Assembly (NCBI RefSeq): GCF_003001995.1
Contig: NZ_PVNB01000005.1
Location: forward strand, 124,001-188,000
Length of the DNA stretch: 64,000 nucleotides
Source: Orenia metallireducens
GTDB taxonomy: Bacteria; Bacillota; Halanaerobiia; Halobacteroidales; Halobacteroidaceae
Direction: 5' to 3'
The notes under the pieces were generated by a model. It saw only the letters and a program-made list of their open reading frames with translations. It did not search any database and had not been told where the DNA came from. The stretch's first letter is position 1. Each line of letters opens with the position of its first letter. The translations under genes and the position numbers were made by a program. Positions 45,355 to 55,002 of this stretch are shown here, one piece after another.

Positions 45355-45765
45355 TTAGAAAGGGACTTCTATATCTTCTTCCATAGATTGTATGTTGTTA
45401 TTATTATTGCTACTGCTATTATTATCACTTCTATTAGAATTACTGTTACCCCAGTCTAAGAAGGTAACATTATTTGCTACAATCTCTGTAACCTTTCTTC
45501 TTTGTCCCTCATTAGTCTCATAATAACGAACCTGTATTCTTCCATCAACAGCAACTAGTCTTCCTTTTTCTAGGTGGTTTGCGCAATTTTCTGCTTGCTT
45601 TCTCCAAACAACAATATCAACCCAATCTACTTCCCGTTCACCTTGGGAATTTGTATAATCTCGTTGTACTGCCAGAGTAAAGTTACATACTGCGGTTCCA
45701 TTAGGAGTATATCTTAGTTCCGGATCAGCTCCCAATCTACCAATTAAAACAACTTTATTAAGCAA
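45355..45765 (-). CDS. ssb: Single-stranded DNA-binding protein
   Basis: 136 residues: OB fold [20 protein letters not shown]...[16 protein letters not shown], an Asn/Ser-rich linker (about 107-127) and the acidic protein-interaction tip EEDIEVPF. It starts at TTG behind AAGGTGG. It lies between rpsF and rpsR, the classic operon order. Confidence 0.97.
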   Translation of the reverse strand: MLNKVVLIGRLGADPELRYTPNGTAVCNFTLAVQRDYTNSQGEREVDWVDIVVWRKQAENCANHLEKGRLVAVDGRIQVRYYETNEGQRRKVTEIVANNVTFLDWGNSNSNRSDNNSSSNNNNNIQSMEEDIEVPF

Positions 45766-45785
45766 AATAAAACACCACCTTGTTA

Positions 45786-46070
45786 TTATTCATCTCTTAA
45801 AATTAAGTAACGAAGGACATTATCATCAATCTTAAAGATTCTTTCTAATTCCTCAACAGTTGCAGGCTCACCTGCAAAGTTAACTAGTACATAGTATCCA
45901 GTCTTATCTTTGTTGATTTCATAAGCTAACTCTTTAGTTCCCATTTTATCTAGATTAGCTACTTCACCACCGTTGCTAGTAATAACACCAGTCATCTTCT
46001 CAATTACTGCCTCAGTAGCTTCTTCACCTAAATTAGACTTAATAATAAACATAGTTTCATATTTTCTCAT
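45786..46070 (-). CDS. rpsF: 30S ribosomal protein S6
   Basis: 94 residues: [44 protein letters not shown] and [24 protein letters not shown] precedes the ATG at 46070, chosen over the GTG at 46079. It is the first gene of the rpsF-ssb-rpsR unit. Confidence 0.97.
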   Translation of the reverse strand: MRKYETMFIIKSNLGEEATEAVIEKMTGVITSNGGEVANLDKMGTKELAYEINKDKTGYYVLVNFAGEPATVEELERIFKIDDNVLRYLILRDE

Positions 46071-46172
46071 CCGTTTCACCTCCCCATTTGGTCAATGGCC
46101 CTGTATAGAGCATGGAATAACATAATAAATTATAACACTAGCTTGTCTAGATTTCAACTATTTTTTATATAT

Positions 46173-46222
46173 TTAGCTTTCAGTTCCTAGCTACTAGCCA
46201 TTGGCTAAAAGCTAACAGCTAA
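46173..46222. repeat. Heptamer-repeat element at the 3' end of ychF
   Basis: Units TAGCTTT, TAGCTAC and, inverted, AAGCTAA, CAGCTAA. It ends at the ychF stop codon. Confidence 0.7.
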
Positions 46223-47320
46223 TTACACATTAAATTTAAAGTAACATACATCTCCATCTTCAACAATATAATCCTTACCTTCAAGCCTTAAGGTTCCAGC
46301 TTCCCTTGCTTTAGCAAAAGAACCAGCTTCAATTAAATCCTCATAACTGACTACTTCTGCCTTAATGAAACCTCGTTGCATATCAGTATGTATAACGCCT
46401 GCTGCTTCTGGTGCTGTAGCGCCTTTTTTAACAGTCCATGCTCTAACTTCCTTCTCCCCAGCTGTAAAGTAGGTGATCAGACCCAGTAATTCATATCCAG
46501 CTCTGATTAATTTATCCAAACCAGATTCTTTTATACCTAACTCCTCTAAAAACATCTCTTTCTCTTCTCCATCTAATTCGGCAATCTCTGCTTCTAAGCG
46601 GGCACTGATAGTTACTACCTTGGCATCTTCTCCAGCCGCCTTCTCTCTAACTTTTTTAACTAATTGGTTGTCTTCCTCTGTAATTTCATCTTCTCCTATA
46701 TTGGCAGCATAAAGCACTGGCTTTAAAGTTAATAGATTCAAATCACGAACTAGTTTCTCTTCATCCTTAGATAAACCAGCACTTCTAGCAGGATTTCCTT
46801 CTTCCAATACTGGAACCAACTTATCTAAAACAGCCATCTGTTCTTTATAAATCTTCTCCCCTGTTTTAAGCATCTTTTGAGTTCTATCTCTTTTCTTAGT
46901 AGCACTCTCCAGATCTGCTAAAACAAGCTCTAATTCTATAATCTCAATATCCCTTAATGGGTCTACACTACCTTCTACATGGGTAATGTTCTCATCATCA
47001 AAGCACCTTACTACATGAACAATTGCATCTACTTCTCGAATATTACCCAAAAACTTATTACCTAGACCCTCTCCCTTACTAGCACCTTTAACCAATCCAG
47101 CAATATCAACAAACTCAATTGCTGTTGGTACTGTCTTTTTAGGATCGATAACCTCTGTTAGTTTATCCAATCTTCTATCTGGAACCTCTACAATCCCAAT
47201 ATTAGGATCAATTGTACAGAAAGGATAGTTTGCTGATTCAGCACCTGCCTCTGTAATTGCATTAAATAATGTTGATTTTCCTACATTAGGCAAACCAACG
47301 ATTCCACATTTCATTCCCAT
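46223..47320 (-). CDS. ychF: Redox-regulated ATPase YchF (Obg family)
   Basis: 365 residues: P-loop [14 protein letters not shown], switch region [12 protein letters not shown]3 [17 protein letters not shown], and the C-terminal TGS domain with [16 protein letters not shown]. The NxxE in place of NKxD indicates ATP rather than GTP preference. It associates with ribosomes and stress responses. AAAGGAG lies before the ATG. Confidence 0.96.
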   Translation of the reverse strand: MGMKCGIVGLPNVGKSTLFNAITEAGAESANYPFCTIDPNIGIVEVPDRRLDKLTEVIDPKKTVPTAIEFVDIAGLVKGASKGEGLGNKFLGNIREVDAIVHVVRCFDDENITHVEGSVDPLRDIEIIELELVLADLESATKKRDRTQKMLKTGEKIYKEQMAVLDKLVPVLEEGNPARSAGLSKDEEKLVRDLNLLTLKPVLYAANIGEDEITEEDNQLVKKVREKAAGEDAKVVTISARLEAEIAELDGEEKEMFLEELGIKESGLDKLIRAGYELLGLITYFTAGEKEVRAWTVKKGATAPEAAGVIHTDMQRGFIKAEVVSYEDLIEAGSFAKAREAGTLRLEGKDYIVEDGDVCYFKFNV

Positions 47321-47343
47321 CTAATAAACAGCTCCTTTATATT

Positions 47344-47390
47344 TAGCTTTTAGCTACTAGCCACCAGCTATCAGCTAGTCACCAGTCACT
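47344..47390. repeat. Heptamer-repeat element overlapping the end of the DUF951 gene
   Basis: Successive TAGCTTT, TAGCTAC, TAGCCAC, then CAGCTAT-type units. The gene's last codons (Val-Thr-Gly-Asp-stop) are written in this repeat sequence. Confidence 0.7.
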
Positions 47391-47560
47391 TTCTTTTTAA
47401 CACTCTTCTCAAATTTAGGACGTGGGAGCATAATCACTCTACCACATTCTATACATTTTATTCTAAAATCCATTCCTGTTCGCAAAATCTCCCATCTATC
47501 CTCTCCACAAGGGTGTTTCTTTCTAAATTGAACCACTTCACCAACAGAAAATTTCATCAT
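47375..47560 (-). CDS. DUF951 small zinc-ribbon-like protein
   Basis: 61 residues: FSVGEVVQFRKKHPCG, RTGMDFRIKCIECGRVIMLPR. The C-x(n)-CxxC cysteines suggest metal binding. It is conserved beside ychF in Firmicutes; function unknown. AGGGGTG lies before the ATG. Confidence 0.88.
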   Translation of the reverse strand: MMKFSVGEVVQFRKKHPCGEDRWEILRTGMDFRIKCIECGRVIMLPRPKFEKSVKKKVTGD

Positions 47561-47732
47561 AAATTCACCCCTTACACTTAAATTACAACTACTAGTATAC
47601 AGGGAAAAAATAAAAAATGCAAAATAAAGTATTAAGAAGGACTGAAGATAATTATAAGATTATAAACTTTAAATTTATTCACCTATATTATCTTTAAAAT
47701 TCACTATAATTATTTAATAGATCAAATAATAT

Positions 47733-47763
47733 AAAGGCAATGAGATATTATCTCATTGCCTTT
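47733..47763 (-). terminator. Terminator of the carbonic anhydrase gene
   Basis: AAAGGCAATGAGATA/TCTCATTGCCTTT stem just past the stop codon. Confidence 0.85.
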
Positions 47764-47769
47764 ATATTA

Positions 47770-48591
47770 TTATTCAGCCATTACATTGCTAGATTTTTCA
47801 GATGACTCCTCAACATTTTTTAAGATTTGATCTACTTTCTCAAATGGTAACCAATTAACTTTACCTGTAGAAACATCATAAATAGCTCCTATAACTTTAA
47901 CTTTTCTATCTCTTACTAACTCCCTAGTAATTGGACTAGCCATAAATAAATCTTCAATACTCTGCCATACATTCTCTTCTATAGCATATGAAATTATTTG
48001 ATCAGTTTCTAAATCTGGATGAGCTTGTATAGTAGATTTAACAGCAGGTTCTATATTATCTACTAAAGCAGGAATATTACGCTCTAAAGCATGAGCTACT
48101 CCTTGAATACTATGAGTTACCGCTGTAACTGCTCCACACTGTGTATGACCTAACACTACTAGTACAGGAGTATTTACATGAGCTAGACCATATTCGATAG
48201 AACCTGCTTCATCAGTATCTATAACATTTCCAGCTATCCTAATTGTAAATATATCCATTACTCCCGCATCAAAAATTAGTTCAACTGGAACTCTAGAATC
48301 AGAACAAGCAATTACTGTTGCATAAGCATAATCCTTTTGATCTTCTTTACCTGCTTGTTCAAAACGTTTTTTTGTGATATCAGGATGTTTAGATTCTCCT
48401 AGCCAAAACCTTTTATTCCCCTCTTTTAATAAGTTTAATGCTTGCTCTGGACTGGGCTTATTACCAACTGTCTTCTTAACCTCTGATAATTCTTTTGAGT
48501 CAGCAGTATCTCCACCATTTTGCATACTACAGCCCATAATACCTATCAATAATAACAAACTAATTAAACAAACAATTCCCTTCTTATTCAT
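47770..48591 (-). CDS. Exported beta-class carbonic anhydrase lipoprotein
   Basis: 273 residues. A signal ending in the lipobox IMGC predicts lipidation, so the enzyme is anchored outside the cytoplasm. The beta-CA zinc ligands are intact: Cys and Asp in ACSDSRVP, His and Cys in LGHTQCGAVT. It interconverts CO2 and bicarbonate. An extracytoplasmic beta-CA may supply bicarbonate or help pH control in alkaline or saline media (inference). It is monocistronic with its own terminator. Confidence 0.9.
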   Translation of the reverse strand: MNKKGIVCLISLLLLIGIMGCSMQNGGDTADSKELSEVKKTVGNKPSPEQALNLLKEGNKRFWLGESKHPDITKKRFEQAGKEDQKDYAYATVIACSDSRVPVELIFDAGVMDIFTIRIAGNVIDTDEAGSIEYGLAHVNTPVLVVLGHTQCGAVTAVTHSIQGVAHALERNIPALVDNIEPAVKSTIQAHPDLETDQIISYAIEENVWQSIEDLFMASPITRELVRDRKVKVIGAIYDVSTGKVNWLPFEKVDQILKNVEESSEKSSNVMAE

Positions 48592-48706
48592 ATTTATTCC
48601 CCCTTAGAATTATTTAATTATAGGATTTGTTTGTATATATATTATATTTAATCTATTTTTTCCCTTCTTTTAAATATAATAAATCAATATTTTTCCATTT
48701 TAAAAT

Positions 48707-48736
48707 AAAAAGCAGAGAAAAGATTCTCTACTTTTT
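48707..48736 (-). terminator. Terminator of the mscS-type gene
   Basis: AAAAAG-AGAGAA/TTCTCT-CTTTTT stem 10 bases past the stop codon. Confidence 0.8.
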
Positions 48737-48745
48737 AAGTAAATA

Positions 48746-49609
48746 TTACTGCTTATTCACTATTACCATATGATTATAAGGAATCTCGATTCCCTTCTCA
48801 TCAAATCTTTCTTTTACCCTCTGCCTTATTATCCTAGCAATCTGCCAAGACTCCATCGGCTCTGCCATAGCAACTAATCTGATATTAACACTAGACCCAG
48901 CAAGCTCTTGTACCCCTTGCACTGTAGGTCCTTCCTTGATTTGAGGAAATTCTTCCTTTAACTCATTGGCTAACTCTTTTAAGACATCAATAGCTTCTTT
49001 AATATTTTGGTCATAATCTATTGGAGCATCAATAACAATCCTTCTAGTCTCTGAGCTAAGATTGGTTACTTGTTCTATCTTACCATTAGGGATAATATGC
49101 AAATCACCATCAAAATTTCTTACCTTAGTTACCCTTAATCCAATCTCTTGAACAATTCCCTCAATCCCTGCAACCTTAACATAATCACCGATAGAAAATT
49201 GTCTTTCAAATAAAATAAAGAACCCTGTAATAACATCACGAACAAGGTTCTGAGCTCCAAAACCTACAGCTAGTCCCACTACTCCTGCACCAGCTATAAT
49301 AGAGGTCGTTGGCACACCAAGTACATCCAGCCCCATTGTTCCTCCAAGAAAATAAAGAATATACCTCAAAGCACTCTTTAGAACAATCTGTAAAGTCTTA
49401 TTTCTCCTTTTAACATACTGGTCATATTTTGTTTTCTCTTCAAATAAGCGATCAATTAGATAATTACCTAGCTTTAAAAGTAACTTTCCTACTATTAAAA
49501 TACCTGCTAACTGCAATAGCCCTACACCAATTTTCATCAATAAATCAGGATCTAGAATCCTCTTGATAAAACTATTAAAAACGCCTTCAAAATCTGTAAA
49601 ATCTCCCAT
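48746..49609 (-). CDS. Small-conductance mechanosensitive channel, MscS family
   Basis: 287 residues: three N-terminal helices, with the pore-lining third helix GAGVVGLAVGFGAQNLVRDVITG, followed by the MscS beta domain (YVKVAGIEGIVQEIGLRVTKVRNFDGDLHIIPNG) and the alpha/beta C-terminal domain. It acts as an osmotic release valve. It lies 5 bases before alr on the transcript side (alr is upstream), so the two are likely co-transcribed. Confidence 0.93.
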   Translation of the reverse strand: MGDFTDFEGVFNSFIKRILDPDLLMKIGVGLLQLAGILIVGKLLLKLGNYLIDRLFEEKTKYDQYVKRRNKTLQIVLKSALRYILYFLGGTMGLDVLGVPTTSIIAGAGVVGLAVGFGAQNLVRDVITGFFILFERQFSIGDYVKVAGIEGIVQEIGLRVTKVRNFDGDLHIIPNGKIEQVTNLSSETRRIVIDAPIDYDQNIKEAIDVLKELANELKEEFPQIKEGPTVQGVQELAGSSVNIRLVAMAEPMESWQIARIIRQRVKERFDEKGIEIPYNHMVIVNKQ

Positions 49610-49614
49610 AAATA

Positions 49615-50757
49615 TTACCCCTCCTTAAATCCAATAACTTTCTTATCCTTATAAAAGACTCTAGGCACCCTTAAAGCAATTCTACAAACTATCTCATAAT
49701 TTATAGTTTTTAACTTACAAGCTAGCTCATCTGCCGAGATCTCCTCATCTCCTTCCTTTCCTATTAAGGTTACTACATCTCCTATCTCTGCTTTCATTCC
49801 AGATACATCTATCATCATTTGATCCATACATATATTTCCAATTACTGGAACCCTCTGTCCTTTAAATAAAACCTCTACCTGACCAGATAAAGCCCTAGAA
49901 TAACCATCATGATAGCCAACAGGCAAAGTAGCTACCTTAGTTCTAGATTGAGTTATATAGGTTCCTCCATAACTGATTGGTGTTCCTGCATTTACCTCCT
50001 TTAGATGAACAATCTTGGCCTTCCACTCCATAGCAGGTTTTAACTCTATCTGATCAGATAACCTTGGGTCAGGATATAATCCATATAAAATTATCCCCAT
50101 TCTTACTAATTTATAATTGGCTTTAGAAAAATTGATAATGGCTGCACTATTAGAAGTATGTATTAATGGAACTTCAATCCCGTTATCCTTTAAAAAACCG
50201 ACTAGTCGATTAAATCTATCTAATTGCTTAGCAGTATAAACCTTGTCTACATCAGATTTAGCAAAATGGGTAAAGAGACCCTCAATTTGAATATGAGGTA
50301 ACTTAGCAATTTTAACTATCTCTTCTCCAGCCTCTTCATCAGCTAGCAGTCCTATCCTTCCCATCCCTGTATCTACTTTAATATGTATTTTTATATCAAT
50401 CCCTAGTTGAGATAACTCCTTAGCTAAAGCATAAGTATAAACCGTTGGCGTTAAATCATATTCTACTATCTCGTCAATTTGGTTGGTCAATAGAGTTCCT
50501 AAAATCAAAATAGGCACTTCTATTCCTGATCTGCGTAATTTAACCCCTTCATGTACTGTAGCTACACCAAGCCAGCCTACTCCCTCTTGCACAGCCACTT
50601 TAGCAATTTCACTTGCTCCATGACCATAGCCATCTGCCTTAACAATTGCCATTATCCCTGTTTCTGAACTGATTCTTTCTTTGACCTGTTTGAGATTAAA
50701 CTTGATAGCATCTAAGTCTATATTTAACCAAGTAGGTCTTAAATTTTTAAGCTCCAT
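49615..50757 (-). CDS. alr: Alanine racemase
   Basis: 380 residues: PLP lysine in IVKADGYGHGA, the second catalytic base Tyr in PISYGGTY, and GNICMDQMMIDVSG. It supplies D-alanine for peptidoglycan. GGAGAGG before the ATG at 50757 is preferred to the ATG 42 bases upstream. Confidence 0.96.
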   Translation of the reverse strand: MELKNLRPTWLNIDLDAIKFNLKQVKERISSETGIMAIVKADGYGHGASEIAKVAVQEGVGWLGVATVHEGVKLRRSGIEVPILILGTLLTNQIDEIVEYDLTPTVYTYALAKELSQLGIDIKIHIKVDTGMGRIGLLADEEAGEEIVKIAKLPHIQIEGLFTHFAKSDVDKVYTAKQLDRFNRLVGFLKDNGIEVPLIHTSNSAAIINFSKANYKLVRMGIILYGLYPDPRLSDQIELKPAMEWKAKIVHLKEVNAGTPISYGGTYITQSRTKVATLPVGYHDGYSRALSGQVEVLFKGQRVPVIGNICMDQMMIDVSGMKAEIGDVVTLIGKEGDEEISADELACKLKTINYEIVCRIALRVPRVFYKDKKVIGFKEG

Positions 50758-50876
50758 AACCTCTCCTTCTTTCATATTATTATAAAAATTTTTAAGCATA
50801 TCTTCTCAATAAACCTGTTTAGGGTGAAATTTAAATATAACATTATAGATATTACCACTCTTTACGCCTAAGGCTA

Positions 50877-50910
50877 AGATTAAGGTTAAATATTATTTAA
50901 CCTTAATCTT
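50877..50910 (-). terminator. Terminator of the YkvI-like gene
   Basis: AAGATTAAGGTTAAATA/TATTTAACCTTAATCTT stem, 57 bases past the stop. Confidence 0.8.
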
Positions 50911-50966
50911 AAAATATCACAACATCCCCATCAAACTCAATTTTATAATCGGACATCTATATAAAT

Positions 50967-51998
50967 TTACAAATGCCTATTAAGATTTCTAACATAACTA
51001 AAGATTAAAAATAATAATAATCCTAAACTTAATTTTCCTAACTGTGGATAAATTAATTCAACTAGCTTAGAAAAAGGCATTTTTACAAAGGGAAATACAA
51101 AAATTAAAATAATAAAAATAACCTTTCTCTCCGATAATCCCAAACTGTCATTTAACCTGCTAGTTAGAGCATATAAGTTACAACTAGCCGTAGTCAACAT
51201 CGCCAGCCATAAAGTAGATGAGTATATATAATACAAATCATACTTATAACCTGCAATTATATCTATAATAGGAATCTGGCTATTTACTATCTCATTATAA
51301 AATTGATACAAGAGATAATAGAGGAAGAAAGCTACCGTTCCTAAAACTATTCCTCCCATAGAAATTCCACAAAAAAGCTCTTCCTTTTCTACCTTTAAAC
51401 TCAAAGGAACTAATACTGTTAGTGCTAAAATCAGATTATATCCAGTATAAATAAAAGAAGAGGCTATCCAATTTACTTTTAAGTAATCATGGGGGAGAAC
51501 AATCCTAAAATCATCTATAATACCTAAAAGTACAGCTACTATAATAACTAACAAGAGTGGAATTAAGATTAAATTAAGCTTCATAATACCTTCTACCCCA
51601 TAATAATTTGACCAAATAATAACTATTATTGTTAATATCAATCCAAAATTTATCTTATAATTAAAGAATTGATTAAATATCTCTTTACTACCTGCTAACA
51701 TTACAATTAAACTACCTAATAAGAATAAAGTTAAAATTAAATCAGCTATGAATCCAAATTTCTTTCCAGCAATACTATAAAATAATTCTTTATAATTATT
51801 TGATTTTAAAGTATGACTTATCTGAACAATAAGAAGGCCTAAAATAATGAATAGTAAACCAGAGAATATTATCCCTAATAAACCATTACTACCATAAATA
51901 ACGAAGAACTGTAATATTTCCTGTCCTGAAGCAAAGCCTGCTCCAATAACTGCTCCAATATAGGTTACAGCTATCTGTAAACTTTTATTTATCTTCAC
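50967..51998 (-). CDS. YkvI-like membrane transporter
   Basis: 343 residues with about ten membrane helices. The N-terminal AVTYIGAVIGAGFASGQEILQFF is the YkvI family mark and recalls the unwound first helix of LeuT/APC-fold symporters. The substrate is unknown. The GTG at 51998 behind GGGGGG is preferred to an upstream start. Confidence 0.82.
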   Translation of the reverse strand: MKINKSLQIAVTYIGAVIGAGFASGQEILQFFVIYGSNGLLGIIFSGLLFIILGLLIVQISHTLKSNNYKELFYSIAGKKFGFIADLILTLFLLGSLIVMLAGSKEIFNQFFNYKINFGLILTIIVIIWSNYYGVEGIMKLNLILIPLLLVIIVAVLLGIIDDFRIVLPHDYLKVNWIASSFIYTGYNLILALTVLVPLSLKVEKEELFCGISMGGIVLGTVAFFLYYLLYQFYNEIVNSQIPIIDIIAGYKYDLYYIYSSTLWLAMLTTASCNLYALTSRLNDSLGLSERKVIFIILIFVFPFVKMPFSKLVELIYPQLGKLSLGLLLFLIFSYVRNLNRHL

Positions 51999-52148
51999 CT
52001 TATCCCCCCTCAATCATTTATATGAAGGGAAAAAGGGATAAATTTAGGTAAAAGTTTACAGTTTAGATAAAAGTAAATTTCCACATCTTAAAAGAGTAAC
52101 TAGTTTATAGTCAAAACTATATTTTTAATTAAAAAGTGGTGGATAAAA

Positions 52149-52796
52149 ATGGATAAATTTATTTCCAATAAAGAAAAATATCATAAGAAGATTGATAATA
52201 ATCATGAAAACATAGCATCTACTAGCTTTAACAGACAGGAGTTATTAGAACAAGACAGAGTGCATATTGATGACCCACTAGCAATTAGCCATCTTAAAAA
52301 GATTATCAGACATAAATTACAGACAAGATATAATCCACAAGCCCAAGAGTTAATAGTAATATGTATTGGAACAGATCGCTCTACTGGAGATTCTTTGGGT
52401 CCTTTAACTGGTTCTAAGCTATTAGATTTTCGTTTTAGAAATAACACAAAAATCTTTGGCTCTCTAGAAAAACCTGTTCATGCTACTAACCTAGAAGAAC
52501 ACCTAAATTATATTAATAAGAATTACTCTAATCCATTTATTATAGCAATTGATGCTAGCTTAGGAAGAAGTAGCAGTGTTGGTTCAATCAGTGTCAATAA
52601 TGGACCTTTAAAGCCAGGTTCTGGAGTTAATAAGAATCTCCCTCCTGTAGGAAACATACACATTACTGGCTTGGTAAATGTTTCTGGATACATGGAATAT
52701 TTCGTACTACAAAGCACTCGCTTAAGCTTAGTTATCAAAATGTCCAAAATAATTGCTTATTCTTTATTCCAGGAATTAAGGGAATACAATAGCTAA
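52149..52796 (+). CDS. yyaC: YyaC spore protein, GPR-fold
   Basis: 215 residues. After a variable N-terminus (1-60) comes the YyaC core: LIVICIGTDRSTGDSLGPLTG, HATNLEEHLNYI, IIAIDASLGRSSSVG, GPLKPGSGVNKNLPPVGNIHITG. The fold is that of the germination protease GPR. It supports a sporulating host. It is the only rightward gene between about 14.5 and 64 kb, set between divergent ykvI and a convergent GNAT gene. Confidence 0.93.
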   Translation: MDKFISNKEKYHKKIDNNHENIASTSFNRQELLEQDRVHIDDPLAISHLKKIIRHKLQTRYNPQAQELIVICIGTDRSTGDSLGPLTGSKLLDFRFRNNTKIFGSLEKPVHATNLEEHLNYINKNYSNPFIIAIDASLGRSSSVGSISVNNGPLKPGSGVNKNLPPVGNIHITGLVNVSGYMEYFVLQSTRLSLVIKMSKIIAYSLFQELREYNS

Positions 52797-52830
52797 AGGC
52801 TTTGATTTATCTTATTAAATCAAAGCCTTT
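52795..52830. terminator. Bidirectional terminator between yyaC and the GNAT gene
   Basis: AAAGGCTTTGATTTA/TAAATCAAAGCCTTT stem directly at the yyaC stop. Confidence 0.88.
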
Positions 52831-52834
52831 ACCT

Positions 52835-53272
52835 TTATAATATTTTATTCATCTTCAGATGTTCAATACCTGCTTCTTCAATTATATCCTCTGAAAGTAC
52901 ATTAAAGCCATTATTCTTATAAAAAGCAACAGCATGGGTTTGAGCATGTAAAAGCAACTCCTCTAACCCTTCTTTTTTAGCAAAATCCATAACCTCAGAT
53001 AATAATCTAGAGCCTACTCCTTTGTTACGATACTCTTTTTTAATTGCCATTCTCTGTACCTTAGCCAAATTATCATTAACCAATAATAATCTGCAGGTTC
53101 CAATAACTGCTTCTGGTGTCTGAACTATAAAATGAATTGCTCTCTTATCATCTTCATCAAGCTCCAATTCAGCTGGAACACCTTGTTCTCCAATAAATAC
53201 TTCTCTTCTCAATTTGAAGGCCCTTTGTAAATCTTTTTCCCTAGTTACTATTTTAAATTCCATATTAGTCAT
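52835..53272 (-). CDS. GNAT family N-acetyltransferase
   Basis: 145 residues with acetyl-CoA site motif QRMAIKKEYRNKGVGSRLLSEVM and the late AVAFYKNNGF segment, which is typical of the YjcF/ElaA-like group. An N-terminal REVFIGEQGVPAELELD segment also fits that group. It acetylates an unknown small molecule or protein. It overlaps the end of the bactofilin gene by 8 bases, so they share a message. Confidence 0.88.
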   Translation of the reverse strand: MTNMEFKIVTREKDLQRAFKLRREVFIGEQGVPAELELDEDDKRAIHFIVQTPEAVIGTCRLLLVNDNLAKVQRMAIKKEYRNKGVGSRLLSEVMDFAKKEGLEELLLHAQTHAVAFYKNNGFNVLSEDIIEEAGIEHLKMNKIL

Positions 53273-53762
53273 TCTTCTTATCTTTATCTTCTTCTAATCT
53301 TTTAAAGCCATTATTAGAGTTATTATTAGAGGATTGCTTAGATTTATTATCAGTTACTTCTTCTTTACCTTTCTTATCTAAAGTTTTTTTAGATTCAGAT
53401 ATCTTCTGATCAATCTCTGCCTTAGAAGTACTATTACCTTGGAAAGTTGCTCCATCATGAATAATTAAGTTAGAAATAGATATATCACCTATCAATTTAC
53501 CTGTTTCTACTATCTCTAATTTACCTTCAGCCTTTACATTACCTTCAATAACTCCAGCAATCATGATATTATCACCTTGGACATTGGCGGTTAGCCTTCC
53601 TTCTTTACCTACATAAATATCACCATTTACAATTAACTGCCCTTCTAGTTCTCCATCTATTCTAATTGATTCAGCCACTTCAATTACACCTTCAACCTTT
53701 GTCCCTGCGCTGATAATTGTTCCTATACCCTTTGCTTTTTTCTTTTTCTTCTTTCCGAACAT
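53265..53762 (-). CDS. Bactofilin (polymer-forming cytoskeletal protein)
   Basis: 165 residues: a basic N-terminus GKKKKKKAKG, the DUF583 beta-helix with regular GxIxGxxxVxGxI turns (IRIDGELEGQLIVNGDIYVG, IEGNVKAEGKLEIVETGKLIGDI), and a Ser/Asn/Lys-rich tail. It forms membrane-associated filaments. The M23 peptidase gene lies directly upstream in the same direction, a frequent bactofilin partner for local cell-wall shaping. Confidence 0.93.
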   Translation of the reverse strand: MFGKKKKKKAKGIGTIISAGTKVEGVIEVAESIRIDGELEGQLIVNGDIYVGKEGRLTANVQGDNIMIAGVIEGNVKAEGKLEIVETGKLIGDISISNLIIHDGATFQGNSTSKAEIDQKISESKKTLDKKGKEEVTDNKSKQSSNNNSNNGFKRLEEDKDKKND

Positions 53763-53788
53763 CTATAGCCCCCCTATTTATCATATAA

Positions 53789-54751
53789 CTATTTTATATA
53801 TTCCATTGGATTAACTACTTTTCCTTTATATCGAATTTCATAATGTAAATGAGGTCCTGTACTACGTCCAGAATTACCTGATAAAGCAACTACATCTCCT
53901 CGCTGAACCCATTGTCCACTCTTTACTAATACTCTATTATTATGTGCATATATGGTTCGATAACCATAGCCATGATCAATTACAACCTTTCTACCATAAC
54001 CATCATTCTTATTTCCTGCAAAGATTACTCTACCCTTTCCAGTAGCAATAACCTTATGATTATACCAGATACCAATATCTATACCATCATGAAATAGCCT
54101 TTTTTTCAATACTGGATGGTAGCGATATCCAAAAGGTGAGGTAATGCGTCCTTGACCATTCCTAATTGGCCACCCTTGAGGTTTAGCCTCTATAAATCTA
54201 TTATGTTCTACTACCTTCTGCTTTAGATCATATAAATCTTCTTTCTGTTTTGGCATTACTTCCTTTAACATAACCAGATTGGCCTCTATATACTGGATCA
54301 TATCACTGCCTTTATCCTCTGAGTTTTCAAAGTCATAATAGCCAATATTATTGCTCATATTAGTTTGCATGTCATTACTTTCACTAATATCATCTTTCCC
54401 ATTAATTAATTCCCTTATCTCTTGTTTCTCAGTTATAATATCCCCAAATTCATTATTTATCTTCTCTATCTCGTCAATAAATTTCGATAATCTCTGCTCA
54501 TAATACTCTTTTTCTTCCTTAAGAACTTGATTCTTCTCTTTATAAGGAAGCAGATTACTAATCTCATCTTTGGCCTGGCTATATTCTCCATAATAATACC
54601 ATAAAAAGCCTACCACAGTAATAACAGAAATAAATATAGACAAAAAGATAAACTTAATACTACTCTTAGATATACGTAAGGTTCGGACATCACCATCGGT
54701 ATGGGGAACAATTGTTAGAGTTATTTTCCGCTTTCCCTTATGATAAGACAT
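53789..54751 (-). CDS. Membrane-anchored M23 family peptidase
   Basis: 320 residues: one membrane helix (about 31-52), a coiled coil (55-185), then a LytM/M23 domain with SPFGYRYHP, HDGIDIG, and GPHLHYEI, so all zinc ligands (H, D, H) and the catalytic HxH are present. It should be an active endopeptidase on peptidoglycan outside the cell. It is coupled to bactofilin by a 26-base gap. Confidence 0.94.
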   Translation of the reverse strand: MSYHKGKRKITLTIVPHTDGDVRTLRISKSSIKFIFLSIFISVITVVGFLWYYYGEYSQAKDEISNLLPYKEKNQVLKEEKEYYEQRLSKFIDEIEKINNEFGDIITEKQEIRELINGKDDISESNDMQTNMSNNIGYYDFENSEDKGSDMIQYIEANLVMLKEVMPKQKEDLYDLKQKVVEHNRFIEAKPQGWPIRNGQGRITSPFGYRYHPVLKKRLFHDGIDIGIWYNHKVIATGKGRVIFAGNKNDGYGRKVVIDHGYGYRTIYAHNNRVLVKSGQWVQRGDVVALSGNSGRSTGPHLHYEIRYKGKVVNPMEYIK

Positions 54752-55002
54752 AATGCTGTCCCCTCCATTTTATAGATTAAATGTGCTTATTAAAACCAAA
54801 TACCTGATTAAATAGTCAAACTTATTACAATTATTCTACATAAAAAACATTTTTCCTTTTTTTTATCAAGATTTCAAATTAATTATTTTTATTAAATAAA
54901 CTTCATATTATTTAAATTAAAAGTACTATAATGGTCTAAGTTATAATATCATCTTACTGATTATAAAATTAAATTATAACAATTATTCATTATTTATTAT
55001 AA

